Below, piece by piece: positions 11,838-23,763 of a stretch of 64,000 nt of DNA (positions are counted from its first letter, which is position 1; every line of letters begins with the position of its first letter). The stretch comes from Linnemannia elongata (lineage: Eukaryota > Mortierellomycota > Mortierellomycetes > Mortierellales > Mortierellaceae). Location: the NCBI GenBank assembly GCA_036320915.1, contig JAXBDG010000011.1, positions 1,696,501-1,760,500 of the forward strand, written 5' to 3'. Under the pieces are notes generated by a model. It saw nothing but the letters and a program-made list of their open reading frames with translations. It did no database searches and had not been told where the DNA came from. The position numbers and the translations under genes are program-made.

Positions 11838-14800
11838 ATGTCTCGCTACCCTCCTGGCCAGGCCCCATCGGACTACCCGATGCAAAACGTCAACGTCCAG
11901 TACAACCCCAACGCAAACCCTTTCGACGACGAGCCCCAGCCCGCCTACTCCCAGAATGCGCCCCTCCTCCTTTCGTCTGGATACAACAACAATAACAACG
12001 CCGCGCCAGGCTTTGCTCCCAGTCCCGCACCTGGATTCGCTCCCTCGCCCTATACCCCACACCAGCAGCCTCTCGGCATGCCCTCGCCCCATGTGGCTGC
12101 AAACCCCTTTGCCAGTACGCCTGACCTCGGCCACCAGTCTCCTCACGTCAAGTTCGATATGGCCGGAGGTGCTCTGCCCCCAGGCACGCCCGATACTCGC
12201 CACTATGGCCCCGCACCCACTGCTCAACGTCGTCGTTACCAGACTACCAAGAAGGTCAAGCTGACTTCGGGTAACTTGGTTCTCGACTGCCCTGTGCCCT
12301 CAAAGTTCCTCAAGACGCTTAAGCACCAGGAGGGCGAGGAGTTCACTCATATGCGCTATACCGCTGCCACCTGTGATCCCAACGACTTTGCTGCCGAGAA
12401 CTACACCCTTCGACCCCTGTTGCTGGATGACCAGCCCCGTGAGACTGAGCTGTTCATCGTCATGACCATGTACAACGTAAGTTTGCGCGCTACTTGAGCG
12501 GCTATTGCGTTGGTTCTTTTTGTTTTCAAGCTTTGTTGTTATTTTTTTTGTACTTTTTTCCCCTTCCCGCCTCGCCAGTGCTTTTTTTTTTTTTTTTTTT
12601 TTTTTTGTTCTGGAGCAACTCTCTTTTCCCGCGGGCGAGAACTCAATGGGAAGCGAACACAAAAAGAAAAAAAAAATAACGTTAAAAAGACGACGACAAA
12701 TCAAAACAACAGCGGCGGGAAAGTGACAAAGGGGGAGAAAAGGAAAATTCGCCGGTGATTGCGATATGGTGGATCCACTCAGCCTTCTTGCTTACCTTAC
12801 CTGCTTGCCTGGCTGGCTGGCTGGTTGGTTGACTGGTTGGCAGGCAAAAAAAGACAAGGAGCAAGCAATGAAATATCTTTTCAGACGCAAAAGAGACATG
12901 AAACACGCAAAGGAAACCATGCTTTTGTACTCAATTAACCATTTTGTTTGTTTCTCTTTAAAACTAATAGGAAGATGAGGTTCTTTTCACCAGAACAATG
13001 CACGGTGTCATGAAGAACATTCGCCATCTCACCACCCGCGATCGCTCCCGCACCTGGGGACCTGATGCCTGGAAGAAGGTCGTCGTCTGTATTGTCTCTG
13101 ATGGTCGTACAAAGATTAACCCCAAGACCCTCAACGTCCTTGCCGCCATGGGTGTCTACCAGGATGGTGTCGCTAAGAACATTGTCAACGACAAGCCTGT
13201 CACCGCCCATATCTACGAGGTATGTATCAATATTTTCGATCATTGTGTGTATGTGTGTGTGCGTGTGTGCATGAATGTCAATCCTTCAGCCTGCGAACGA
13301 TAATAGGTTTTCTAATGAACTGCTCCCAAATTGATGAATGCTTGCTTTATACAGTACACGACACAGATCACTATTGACCCCGAGATGGGTCGTTCAGGAC
13401 ACGACAAGGGCTATGTCCCTGTTCAGATTCTTTTCTGTCTCAAGGAGAAGAACGCCAAGAAGCTGAACTCTCATCGGTAAGTTGAAAAGGCAGGGCTGAT
13501 TGTGAAGGACAAACGATCATCCTCATGACGCAGGTTGCTTTCTTGTTTTTTTTTGCTATTATTACATTTTGCACCCTTCCCGCTGCTTTGCTTGCGTTTG
13601 CTATCTGCCATCTGTTCTACTATTCCTGGGTGTCTGTAGGCTGGGCTGAGATTATGACATGACATGGGCTGTAGACTCTATTGGATTGGCCTCGACTGGA
13701 CTGGACTGGACTGGACACAGACACACACTAGCCAAAAAAAAAAAAATCATTTGGACTGTCATTGTTTCTAACTCACCCAATCGATATCCCTCGCAATGTA
13801 TTGTTTCATTAGTTGGTTCTTTAACGCCTTTGGACAGGTCTTGAAGCCCAACGTCTGTGTCTTGCTCGATGTCGGAACCCGCCCTGGATCAACCTCCATC
13901 TACCATCTCTGGAAGGCTTTCGATCTCAACTCAAACGTCGGAGGCGCCTGTGGAGAGATTTGCGCTATGTTGGGTAAAGGAGGTAGTGAGCTCTTGTCGC
14001 CCTTGGTCGCTTCCCAGAACTTTGAGTACAAGATGTCCAACATTCTCGACAAGCCTCTCGAGTCCGTCTTTGGTTACATTTCCGTCTTGCCAGGAGCCTT
14101 CTCTGCCTACCGTTACAAGGCCCTCCAGAACGACCCCTCTGGCCAAGGCCCTCTTGAAAAGTACTTCTTGGGTGAAAAGTTCCATGGTTCCGATGCCAAC
14201 ATCTTCACCGCCAACATGTACTTGGCCGAGGATCGTATCCTCTGCTTCGAGTTGGTCGCCAAGAGAAACGCCGCCTGGGTCCTTCAATACGTCAAGTCTG
14301 CCTACGGTGAGACTGATGTGCCCGGTACTGTTGCCGAGTTTATCTCCCAGCGTCGTCGTTGGTTGAACGGTTCTTTCTTCGCCTCCGTCTATGCCTTGGT
14401 TCACCAGATGGATATCTGGCGCTCTGATCACTCTACCTCCCGCAAGATGTTCTTCCATCTCGAGTTCTTTTACAGTTTTGTCTCTCTTTTCTTCTCCTGG
14501 TTCGCTTTGGTAAGTTCTTTCCCCTCTTTTCCTACTTGAAAGTGTTATATGCCGTTTTTGTGCATACGGGCATGTTTTGACTGACAATCCTTATGCTCAA
14601 TGTTATTTCGAATGAAATAGGCCAACTTTTACTTGACGTTCTACATTCTCGGCAGTGCCATGGTCTACTACCCAGAAGGCAACGCAGAGGGACACGCGCC
14701 TCAGCAATCGCCTTTCGGAGCAAACGATGCCGGATTCTGGATCTTCACCATCACTCGCTACATCTACATCTTGTTGATCATTGCCCAGTTCATCATGAGT

Positions 14801-15571
14801 ATGGGTAACAGACCTCAGGGATCGAACTGGGCCTACAAGTCGTCGATGGGATTCTTTGCAGTGCTGATGGGATACATGTTGTTCGGAGCCGGTTACATGA
14901 CTGTTCGCGGAATCCAGGAGGTTCAAAAGGACAGGCCCGAAGGAGTATCGGAAGCCTCGTATCTTTTCCAGAACGACATGTTCCGCAACACTGTCATCTC
15001 GCTCGCCTCGACCTACGGACTGTACTTCTTTGCCAGTTTCCTGTTCTTGGAGCCCTGGCACATGTTCCACTCGTTCATCCAGTACCTGTTCATGGTCCCC
15101 TCGTATGTCAACATTCTCAACGTTTACGCTTTCTGTAACATCCACGATATCTCCTGGGGAACCAAGGGAGACACCTCTGTTGCCACTGATCTCGGAGTTG
15201 CCAAGAAGACGGCCGAGGGAGGAGTTGAGGTCAACGTGCCCACGGACAGCCACGATATCAACAACGCCTACGACGAGGCCGTGTCTTCACTTTCGATCAA
15301 GACTGTCGAGGTCAAGCAGGGTCGTGATGCCAAGACCAAGCAGGAGGATTACTACCGTGAGATTCGTACTCGCGTCTTGTTGTCGTGGATCATGTCCAAC
15401 GCCCTCTTGGTCGCCTTGGTTACCTCGTCTGCATTCGGAACCGACTTCTCGAAGAACAGTCAGTTGTACCTCGGTATCGTCCTCTGGTCGGTCGCTGGTC
15501 TTGCCCTCTTCCGTTTCGTCGGCAGTGTCGCCTACATGATTCTCCGTCTCTTCAACGGTCGCGTCGTCTAA
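11838..15571 (+). CDS. Chitin synthase, division 1 type (GT2)
   Basis: It polymerises N-acetylglucosamine from UDP-GlcNAc into chitin at the plasma membrane. Five exons: 11838-12476, 12971-13219, 13355-13476, 13813-14509 and 14621-15571, 885 residues, phases consistent throughout. A Pro/Asn/Gln-rich disordered N-terminus of about 130 residues precedes the conserved neck ([20 protein letters not shown]). Catalytic signatures are all present: CIVSDGRTK in exon 2, [19 protein letters not shown], and the processivity motif QRRRW followed by LNGSFFAS in exon 4. Several membrane segments fill exon 5. Lack of a myosin head or other large N-terminal module fits classes I-III; I do not assign a class. 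Intron 1 is unusually long (494 nt) and contains a run of about 25 T. Confidence 0.95.
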
Positions 15572-16810
15572 ATACGTTCAAGGTTTTCATCTCTCATTTT
15601 ACATATTGCACATTTTTTTCCCTTCCATTCTTTCAACTCCATTCAAACTGTAGAATAGTCTTTTCAACCGGGGTTTATTTTGTTTTTGGTCATCGTCCTC
15701 TGTTAATAAAATCAACAACACTTCATTTACCACATCCACTTTGGTTCAAGCTTGTTACGGAGGGAAGCAATTTAAAAAGAAGCATGGTGCGCCTGCATCC
15801 CGTAGGGAACTCCTCCTCCAGCCCGGACGTTGGAAAACGGACATGTGTGGTTGGTGCCTTAGCTGTTGTTATACTGTTTACTCTTTCTTACTCAATCCCA
15901 CACAGGATCCAGAGTTGGCCACTTAACCACATATTTGGCTGTTATGCCAAAATTACACATCCATCAATTCCACAAGCTTGGGCGTCTACTCCGAGGAACA
16001 ATGGTTCTTTGTCATGTTTCTGTATATATTTCATCGTTTTTCCTTCTTTATCTTGTCCTCATTGCCTTCTTGCACTCTATCCACTTCACACCATCGCTCA
16101 AGAGCGGGAGGAGCAATTGCTCCCTTTTATGCGGCAACCCCCTCCTTTTTCCCCTAATCATCCTCGTTTGTCAACACTCCACAACCAAGACCGTTCAACC
16201 AACGAAAAAAAAAAAAAATTGTCCTGTCAAGCACTTCGGTCAACACCTCCTTATACATTTCTCAGTCGATTCACATTAATTTAACCTACAACCCACAAAT
16301 AATGGTCAAACCGACAACAACCGGACCACCGACACTTTGTGTGCGCCTTTAAATGTTGTCTACGCTTCACGCTTGGTGTGTCAGATATATCCTCGCCCCT
16401 CGACTCTTTTTCTTTGGTTGAAGCGGTTCTAACTGTTGCTGTACCCCAAGGTTAACTGCAAAAAAGGGACATTCTCCAAGGCATCCACAGTGGTAGTGGT
16501 ATTTATTATATTTTTTTGCTTCGTTTTTTTTTCATTGCATGACTTGGAACTGTTGAACGATTGAAGTCAAAAATAAAGCCATTTTTTGTCAGTTGTTTGT
16601 TGCGAATGTAAATGACTGCACGATTATGAACACATTTTTATGCGACATTCTTTTTTTGTTTGTTTTTAGGAGGATTTGGAACCTCATCTCTCCATGGACC
16701 AGATGCAGATTATTTTTGCGCGCTAGAATTACATTCATCTCAAGCTATAGCTTCACAGTGACACATCAAGATCCAAGTAAAAAAAGACGAACTAAATGAT
16801 GACCTTTGGC

Positions 16811-16898
<88 letters not shown>

Positions 16899-17119
16899 GC
16901 AAAAAGGAAGAAGGTGAAGGGATAAAAAAGAGAGGAGAGTCGTTCACGTTCATGGATTGAGGTTTTGTGTCAGAATTAGGTACATCATTCCTGATCCAAG
17001 AAAGAGAGAAACATAAAACACATTCCTCTCACTTTTCACTTCTTACATCCTCACCCCACTTTACTTCATCTTTTCTCATATTTTTTTTTTGTCTGTATCA
17101 TTAGCAATCTTTTTTTGAC
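15572..17119. other. Interval without a convincing gene
   Basis: It holds the 3' end of the chitin synthase transcript and then AT-rich sequence with homopolymers. Frames such as the one reading through 15741-16284 continue antisense-like or UTR sequence and show no domain. A long AG dinucleotide tract lies near 16813-16898. Confidence 0.4.
16813..16898. repeat. (AG)n microsatellite
   Basis: An almost pure AG dinucleotide tract of about 85 bp, with AA interruptions only near its 3' end. It lies about 220 bp upstream of the secreted-protein gene at 17120. Long pure tracts of this kind are usually length-polymorphic. Confidence 0.9.
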
Positions 17120-17882
17120 ATGGTTCGCTTTGCTTTGTTATCTACTTCGGCTCTTGCCATTGCCTCCTTCCTTGCACCCACTGCTTTCGCCTGTGGTAAG
17201 AACTAGAATGTCGTCGTTGCTCTTATCCTTCGTAACCGACTGCATATACCGTCAATTGTACCATGCCCGCACTGAACAACTACCACATGTATATCATGTA
17301 TGCTCACTTGCTAACACACACCCATACTCCCACCCACTCTCCTCCATCTCTTCATCACAAACAGAGGGAGAATGCAGGCTCTACCCCGTCAAGTTCCTCG
17401 TCGAGCGCTACGCAACCGTCATCGACCACCAACTCGCAACCCTCCCCACCGCCGATCGAGCCCGCGCCGAGACCCTCTCCCACCGCGCCATCGCCTCTCT
17501 CTCCGGACATGAAGGCGCCATCGACGAAGCAATCTTCTCCGTCTTCCGCAAGAACTGTCACGACAAACCGCCCCGTCGATCCCCCGACGAACTCTGTGGA
17601 TCTGCGAAATCCATCGCTTGTTTCGCACCTTGGGGTCATCGTGACGGAGTCTTTGATATGGTGCATGATGTGGTTGTGAATGTGATGAAAAAGACGTATG
17701 GTGGAGAGAATGCGATGGTTCAGAAGGCTATGGTTGCAGGCGTTGAGGCTGCTTGTCCGGGAGAGTGTAAAGGGTGGGAGGAACCTTTCCAGAAGTTGAT
17801 GTTGGGTTGGGAGCAAAGGGAACATCATAGCGTTTATGGGGCCAGGACACCCAACTGTGCCAAGGGTCGTCTTGCCTACTAA
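17120..17882 (+). CDS. Small secreted cysteine-containing protein, function unknown
   Basis: Two exons, 17120-17195 and 17365-17882, 197 residues. Residues 1-24 form a clear signal peptide (charged MVR, hydrophobic core, APTAFA before the mature Cys-Gly). The mature part has 8 cysteines, several near turns (GEC, KNC, ELC, IAC, AAC, GEC, PNC), fitting an extracellular disulfide-bonded protein. It is largely helical in appearance (VERYATVIDHQLATLP, DGVFDMVHDVVVNVMKK) and I do not recognise the family. The intron falls just after the signal peptide, common in secreted fungal proteins. Roles as an enzyme inhibitor, surface protein or interaction factor are all possible; none is shown by the sequence. 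Confidence 0.7.
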
Positions 17883-18234
17883 GGAGTTGCAGTGAATTTG
17901 CACGGCACCCTTTTTTTTCACAATGCACAGATAATAAAACGGCCAACGGTCGTTTGTCAAAGTCCCCATCCAGTCCTTCTCCCCTTTATTCCTCTCTGAC
18001 ACCCGCCAACAGTAACAATGTTAATAATAAGAACAACGCGTAAACAAGCAGGCTGTAATTTGTCCTAAGGTTCTCTCCCATCCCCATGGACCAATGACCA
18101 TCCACTAAAAAAAAGCCTAGAATCCTTACTGAACAACAGCGTCGGATTCTGCTGGACTTCAAATGACGCTAAGGACCAAACACAAGCGAGCGAGCGTGAA
18201 TAAGAAAGAGTGTTTGTTGTCTATCTGGGCTGTC

Positions 18235-18266
<32 letters not shown>

Positions 18267-20130
18267 GTCTGTGTGTTTTGCCTTGTTTATCATCCACACA
18301 CCCATGGTCCTGTTCTTTGTTTTTCCCTCCAAGCCTATTCATGCCCCATAGCCATGCAGTGTTTCAAATTGTTGATTTTCAAACAAACATCGAAACGGTG
18401 AACATTTTTTTTTTTTTTTTGCATTGTCCAGATTCTTCCTACTCGCCCTCAGTATCGAAACCCCCGCTCCTCTCCCTCGCACATCGTTTTTTTTTTTGTC
18501 ATCTCTTTCTCTTCGGAAAATATGACTCATCAAGAATAGAGAAGCGGCCATGGGCCTACTATACCCTCACAGAAGAAAAAAAAAACAAACCTGCTGAACA
18601 TTGTCTAAGACCAAGACAAGCATCCCCATTCCCCGATTGAGTGAACAATGCAAGAAACAGGAAGAAACCACAAAAAGGACGAAAGAAGGTAAAAAAAAAA
18701 AAAATTCAGCCTCGCCACTTTTTTTTTTTTTTTTTTTTTTTCGGACTTTCCACCATTCTTACCCTTGTTTCTCATCAACCCGTATTTGTCTCTTGTTTCA
18801 TCTCCTTTCATCTCGCGTTCAACCAAAGAACGTGCACAGTGGGGATTAATGGCGTTGCTTATGCGAACAAGGCAAGGGACCGGACAATGATGATGCAGTC
18901 AGGAAAGAAGGAGGCGGAGAAGGTGAGGTGGGGGAATAGAAGAATGGCGTGAGAAAGTTAATACCAGCATGTACCGAGATTTCGAAGCCTCTTCTCTCCA
19001 TCGTGCCCCTTCTTTCATTCACAATCACTCTCATTCTCTTTCTTTTTATCTTCTTTTGCTCTCCCTTGGGAATAAAATAGAGAAGGTTCTAACAAAACAG
19101 AAGGCGAGAAAGACGGAGGTGTGCACATGGACATCAAATCATACACGCGGATAATAAGGGAATGAGGGCGCTTGTACCCTTCTTTTCTCCTTGTAAACTG
19201 GGCCTTGCAGAGCATAAAAGAACAAACCCAAGAAAAGAAAGTGAGCATGAAAGACAGGTACAAACAGAAGGGAGGGTGGGAGGGAATGAGCGAATTGAAA
19301 AACGAGTGAATACGTGTGTCCTTGTTTGTATGTTCTTTGGTGTGTTCTTTCAAATCCTCGACTCTTTGAGTGTCATTCGGACATAGATTAGCACTTTGAC
19401 AAGGGAAATCCGTTGGACAAGAGGTGCCTGGTTCTTTTTTGGTTCTAGACAGAGGAGAGAACCAATGACGACAAGGGGTTGTTGTTCATGAAGGTCCGTT
19501 AAGAACAGGAGGGAATAGAAAAGAGAAAAGAGAAACCGTTTGTTTATGGTCGACAATGGACCTTGTCCCCCTTTGTACGAGACTCTTCTACCTTGTTCCA
19601 GCAGCTTGGTGTGAAGTTGTTTACCCTCCTCCACTTCAATTCAATCCAACCAACCAACGGACGGATAGACCCTCCTTCCCTTCACTTCTTCTCTTTGAAA
19701 GAATTGTATAATGCATCATCGATTCAACTCTGTAGTGAGAGCCCTTGTTGAATTTTCCCTCCCTCCTTTCTCATAGGTTTGCCTCCTCCCTTTCTCTATC
19801 TCTACTCTCCCTTAGTGTCGGATGTGCCTGATTTGCAACCAAAGAGACAAACAAAGTAAACAATTCAACGCAAACAAACAAACGCAATAGGACTGAGAAG
19901 AAGTGGTGTTGTCATATGCGAACGCATTACCCTTCCTCCTTTCTCTTTATTCCTCGTATGCTGCTGTTGTGTCCATTTTGCTTGTTCCCCATTCGTCCGT
20001 TTTCGTCCTCTTTTTTTTTTCTTATGCGGTTGATGTCACTCTCTTGCCTCATTGTCCATCCATGTCTGTTTCTTGTTTCTTGTTTCTTCTCACTACTAAA
20101 CAACTTTATCGCGCATAGACAATTCTTCCC
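17883..20130. other. Interval without a convincing gene
   Basis: About 2.2 kb with homopolymer runs (T-runs near 18404-18420 and 18720-18741), a TG microsatellite at about 18238-18262 and short low-complexity open frames on both strands. I see no domain, signal peptide or splice-consistent coding series. Confidence 0.35.
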
Positions 20131-20141
20131 TTGCATTAGAG

Positions 20142-20149
20142 TATAAAAA
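20142..20149 (+). promoter_or_regulatory. TATA box of the histidine-rich protein gene
   Basis: TATAAAAA lies 112 bp upstream of the ATG at 20254. The leader between them is CT-rich and then CAA-rich (ACAACAACAACAACAAC), as expected of a strongly expressed fungal gene. Confidence 0.55.
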
Positions 20150-20253
20150 CCCCTCTGCGCCCATCATCACTCTTTCTTCCTTTTTTTTCACCAACAACAA
20201 CAACAACAACTCCCCTCCTCTCTCAACAACCAACAAAACACATCACAACAAAA

Positions 20254-20622
20254 ATGACCAACCCCTCCGAGATCGAGTCCCACCCCATCGAGACCCTCAA
20301 GGCCCAAAAGCAGCACCACGACGCCGCACACCCAAGCCTGGAGGAGACCCCTCTCCACGTCGCTGACCACCCCCTCCCTCCCATGTCCCAGGCCGGTCTC
20401 AACGCCCTCGGTGACCACATCGGCGCCGGTATCGCCACCGCTGGCATTATTGGCGTCCCCCACTTCGAACCCAAGGACGGTCACGAGCACACTCACCACG
20501 AGAAGAAGCACCACGATGTCCACCATGAGTCCCATGCTGCCCATGATCACCATGGCAACCCCCAGGAGCCCTTGAAGAACAAGACTTTGGGCTTTGATGC
20601 TCATCAGCTCCCTACCATGTAA
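20254..20622 (+). CDS. Histidine-rich small protein, function unknown
   Basis: A single-exon 122-residue protein. It has 21 histidines (17%), concentrated in residues 75-105 (GHEHTHHEKKHHDVHH), flanked by Pro/Glu/Lys segments and a short hydrophobic glycine-rich stretch (HIGAGIATAGIIGVPHF). There is no signal peptide or clear membrane segment. Strong preference for C-ending codons, a TATA box and an A-rich context before the ATG (ACAAAAATG) suggest high expression. Clustered histidines suggest metal binding, but this is inference. I do not recognise a family. Confidence 0.65.
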   Translation: MTNPSEIESHPIETLKAQKQHHDAAHPSLEETPLHVADHPLPPMSQAGLNALGDHIGAGIATAGIIGVPHFEPKDGHEHTHHEKKHHDVHHESHAAHDHHGNPQEPLKNKTLGFDAHQLPTM

Positions 20623-21948
20623 AATACGCCTGTAGTGTATCGTTTTTTTTCTCCCCTTATTCTACATTTCTTTCTACCTTTATATGATACCAAGTGTGTA
20701 ACTTGAATAAAAAACAAGCAACTTGCATGCTACTTTTCTAAGAAAAACAAGACAAGGGGAACAAAAATGAATGTCGAGGAGTATGTCATTACAACGGCAA
20801 AGAGGTTAGGCAGCGTGAGAAATTAGCCGGAAACCACGAAATAACGAAGTAACCACCACCAACGGAAAAACGTTGAAATGAGGAGGACGAGGAGGAGGAG
20901 GAGAAGGCGAAAGGAGAAGGGGGAAAAGAAGAATGCCTTTGAACTCTGATGACATATGTTTTGTCGACTGTTTCGTTTTGTTCCTGAAATTTCTTTATTA
21001 CCCTCGAGTTCACCCGCCTACAAATAAACAAACATCCAACGCCCAAATAAGAAAAATAAAGGGTCATGCGTGTCCGTGTGCGTGTTGTGTGAACCAATCA
21101 AGTCGCGTTTGTTTATCCCACACCACACCCTTCTTGCATTTATTTCTCTTCCCTTCTTCCGGCTCATTCACCCTTCAAACAAAAAAAAACAAAAAATGAG
21201 ATAGACGCCTCCTCCCTCTCTTCCTTCTCTCCTCCTCAACGGCGACAAAGCAAGGCTCACAAGGTAAACAACATCAAATAGCTCTGTGCCTTCCATTACT
21301 TTCTTTTCTCTCATTCTTCTACGCTCATCTCACCACCGTCACTCTTTCTTTCCTTCCCCGCATTACAGCCGTGCTCTTAAATAATTGCTGTTAAGCTAAT
21401 GCTGTTTGTTTATCTCCCCTATCTGCTTGGAATAGGCGTCTTTTCGTCTCGTCAAACAAACAGCCGATGCGTTAAAGGGGAAAGGGATTGCAGGACATAG
21501 CTCTGTCAAACGAGAGCAGGAATCAAGACTCAAACCCGAAGGCAGAGTTTTTGCAAAACAAAAAGATTAAACGTGAGGACAGAGACAGAGCTAGAGAGAG
21601 CAGCCTAGGATAACGTGGCAAGGTGGGCATCGCTTGTGCCAAAGAAAAAAAACGATTGTCTTGAGACGACGAACGCCCATCAACTCCTTGACCTGAACTT
21701 GGCCCATTCCCTGTTACTCGGCGGGTTGACAAAGACCTTGCAGACTAAATACACAAGCGTCGATCTGCGTCAAAAAAGCGGGACAACCATCATTAAAATA
21801 AATAAAGTCGCCGCTAAAGACGGAGCATTATCATTTGATCGCGTTGTCCTTGTTCTCTCATCCTTGTCTTTGTTCATCACTCCGTAATCCATTCCCCCCC
21901 CCAAAAAAAAAACTCACTCGACATACTCGTATACACTTGCACATCAAC
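20623..21948. other. Interval without a convincing gene
   Basis: Contains the 3' end of the histidine-rich gene and then low-complexity DNA, including GA- and CT-rich tracts. Short frames here lack any recognisable feature. Confidence 0.35.
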
Positions 21949-22514
21949 ATGGATAACATTTGCCTGGGATGTCTCGAAACTATCGAGGAGCAAGCAGGAC
22001 CTGATCATCTACTACCTAATTTGATCCAAGACCCAGATCCGGTAGAGGTTCTTCGTTGGCTCCGGTACCGCAAGCATCAATTCTCGAGCAACTTCGAGCC
22101 TGTCTCCAAAGATGTTATGGAATGAGATCTGGAAGATGGCCCTCATATCATTCCGATGGCCACTACAAACGAGGTTGGAGATGAATACCTTTCTAGCCAC
22201 CGTCTGGCTTGCTAACATTCGATATCACTTCCTCACTCTCCCTATTTGCTAGGCGCTGCGCGGTTCTCATGGGAGAGATGAACGACCCTCTCCAAAGAGA
22301 TGAAGCATCTGCTGCGGGTATTCCTGTCGCCCGACCCCAGTAAGTATTAGGCTGTCCAAGAGTTGTTCCGCTTGGATCGTTTGCACGGCGAACAACAAAT
22401 GTTAACGGCGATAATAACATTTACTCTGCTTTTTTTTCTTTGCTCTTTTTTTGTAACAGGACTACGTCCAACTGCTTGAGGCAGCCAAGCGCTCATAGCG
22501 ACGTTGCTTTTTGA
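21949..22514 (+). CDS. Possible small spliced gene ending in 28S-derived sequence
   Basis: The ATG at 21949 opens 58 codons (MDNICLGCLETIEEQ...). Splice-like signals allow exons 21949-22064, 22253-22339 (acceptor TTTGCTAG, donor CAGTAAGT) and 22460-22514 (acceptor TTGTAACAG). These join in phase and end at TGA 22512-22514, inside a 28S rRNA-like segment. The second exon reads CAVLMGEMNDPLQRDEA. A CxxC pair sits near the N-terminus; no family is recognised. The exon signals are real in form, but the model rests only on phase, so it may be a decayed gene. Confidence 0.22.
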
Positions 22515-22541
22515 TCCTTCGATGTCGGCTCTTTCAATCCT
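22471..22541 (+). pseudogene. 28S rRNA fragment (copy A)
   Basis: The sequence follows the conserved 3' part of large-subunit rRNA (GCAGCCAAGCGCTCATAGCG, then TTTTTGATCCTTCGATGTCG) from ACTGCTTGAGGCAGCC. It decays after GTCGGCTCTT, with the junction CTCTTTCAATCCT shared with the copy at 31138. Only about 65 bp are clearly rRNA-like, so this is a dispersed remnant and not a functional rRNA gene. Confidence 0.8.
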
Positions 22542-22564
22542 AATTAGAATTCAAGGTCGCGTCG

Positions 22565-23763
22565 TCAACGCTTAGCGTGACAATAAACATAAACTGGTGT
22601 GACTAGTGTCGTATCGATTTTTGTGTTTGGTGAGAGCGCCTCCACATAGCTGTCCTTCATTAAACCATGTTCTGTAACGAACTTCCTCCCCCAGACTGAA
22701 TGGTAAGGGCTCCAATGACTAACATGATGTTCAATTCCCCTACCGTGAAAATTGCTCGACTTGTGCCTTATTTGAGTCTCCCAATTAGTATTGAACTCTG
22801 GATATGAGACCACAATCTCATCTTTAATAGTGCCACTTTGCCCCGTCATTCCAAACACAAGAGGGAGGATTTTGTATTCCTCTGATCTCTGAAGACTTTG
22901 GGCTTGGAAAAGATATTCAAGAGAGTAGGCGGGCTTTTTCTAGGTCGAATTAATGAATTGAAAGTATGAGAGTTTACCCTTTATTTATAAACACGCAAAA
23001 GAAAGTTCAGGTTGTGCCGTTTTCTCATTTCCTGGCTATTGTTCCCTAGCACTCCCTGATATGTTAAACTCTTAAAGGGTTTATAAAGTACTGTATATAT
23101 GTGATTGTGGGTATGGGAAGTAATTATTTACTTAGGCAAAGACAACTGCGTCCCAAGTTTTGCCTGATCGCACCAAGAGTTGATCGATCACTCTAAGAGT
23201 CGACTGGTCGTATTGTACGACGCAACGTAATCATACCAAGAGTCGATCAATCATGATCTGACTATGGTGTAGGGCGTGACACTTATCCTTGCAGGATTCC
23301 CAAACGAACCGTCTCTTAAGCTCCTCAATAACTTTGAAAACCATGCTTGACCGTTCATCCATATAACCTCCTACATAGTGTCCAAGTGAAGACGATCCCG
23401 TCATACAATTCAACGAAGAATCGGACACATGCGAACCTCGGCAGCTCGGTATGTGTTTCAACCTAACGTCCTAATCAGGTGAACAGAGACTGGGAAACAG
23501 GAACAAAAATATGGGGAAAAAGAATCATTGTATTTAAAGGGCCAAAAAGGCATACGAAAGGTGGGTCTTAGCAAGATGTTACTGAGCAAAGCGTGGAAGA
23601 GGGGGATTACATAGATGAAATGGGTGTTTTGGATAGGACTGGTGGTTGGAGTAGTACATGATATGGTGCTGCGGTTGTGAAGGCGGGAGGGGGAGGTGTT
23701 GGCTGATGGGGCGAGACTGGATCTTGAGGACAGCGCAAAGGCGGCGATCTTAACAGTAGGCAA
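22565..23763. other. Interval with unassigned open frames on the minus strand
   Basis: Two minus-strand frames (about 22858-22565 and 23461-23231) show non-repetitive, protein-like composition, for example YMDERSSMVFKVIEELKRRF in the second. I recognise no domain and could not join them convincingly by splice sites. They may be exons of a decayed gene. A dispersed repeat lies at 23150-23290. Confidence 0.25.
23150..23290 (+). repeat. Dispersed repeat with AAGAGTCGAC-type iterations
   Basis: Contains several near copies of a CAAGAGTCGA(T/C)CGATCA motif and ends with GGGCGTGACAC. A related block with the same motif and the same GGGCGTGACAC end lies at about 38575-38665 in the same orientation. 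Confidence 0.6.
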
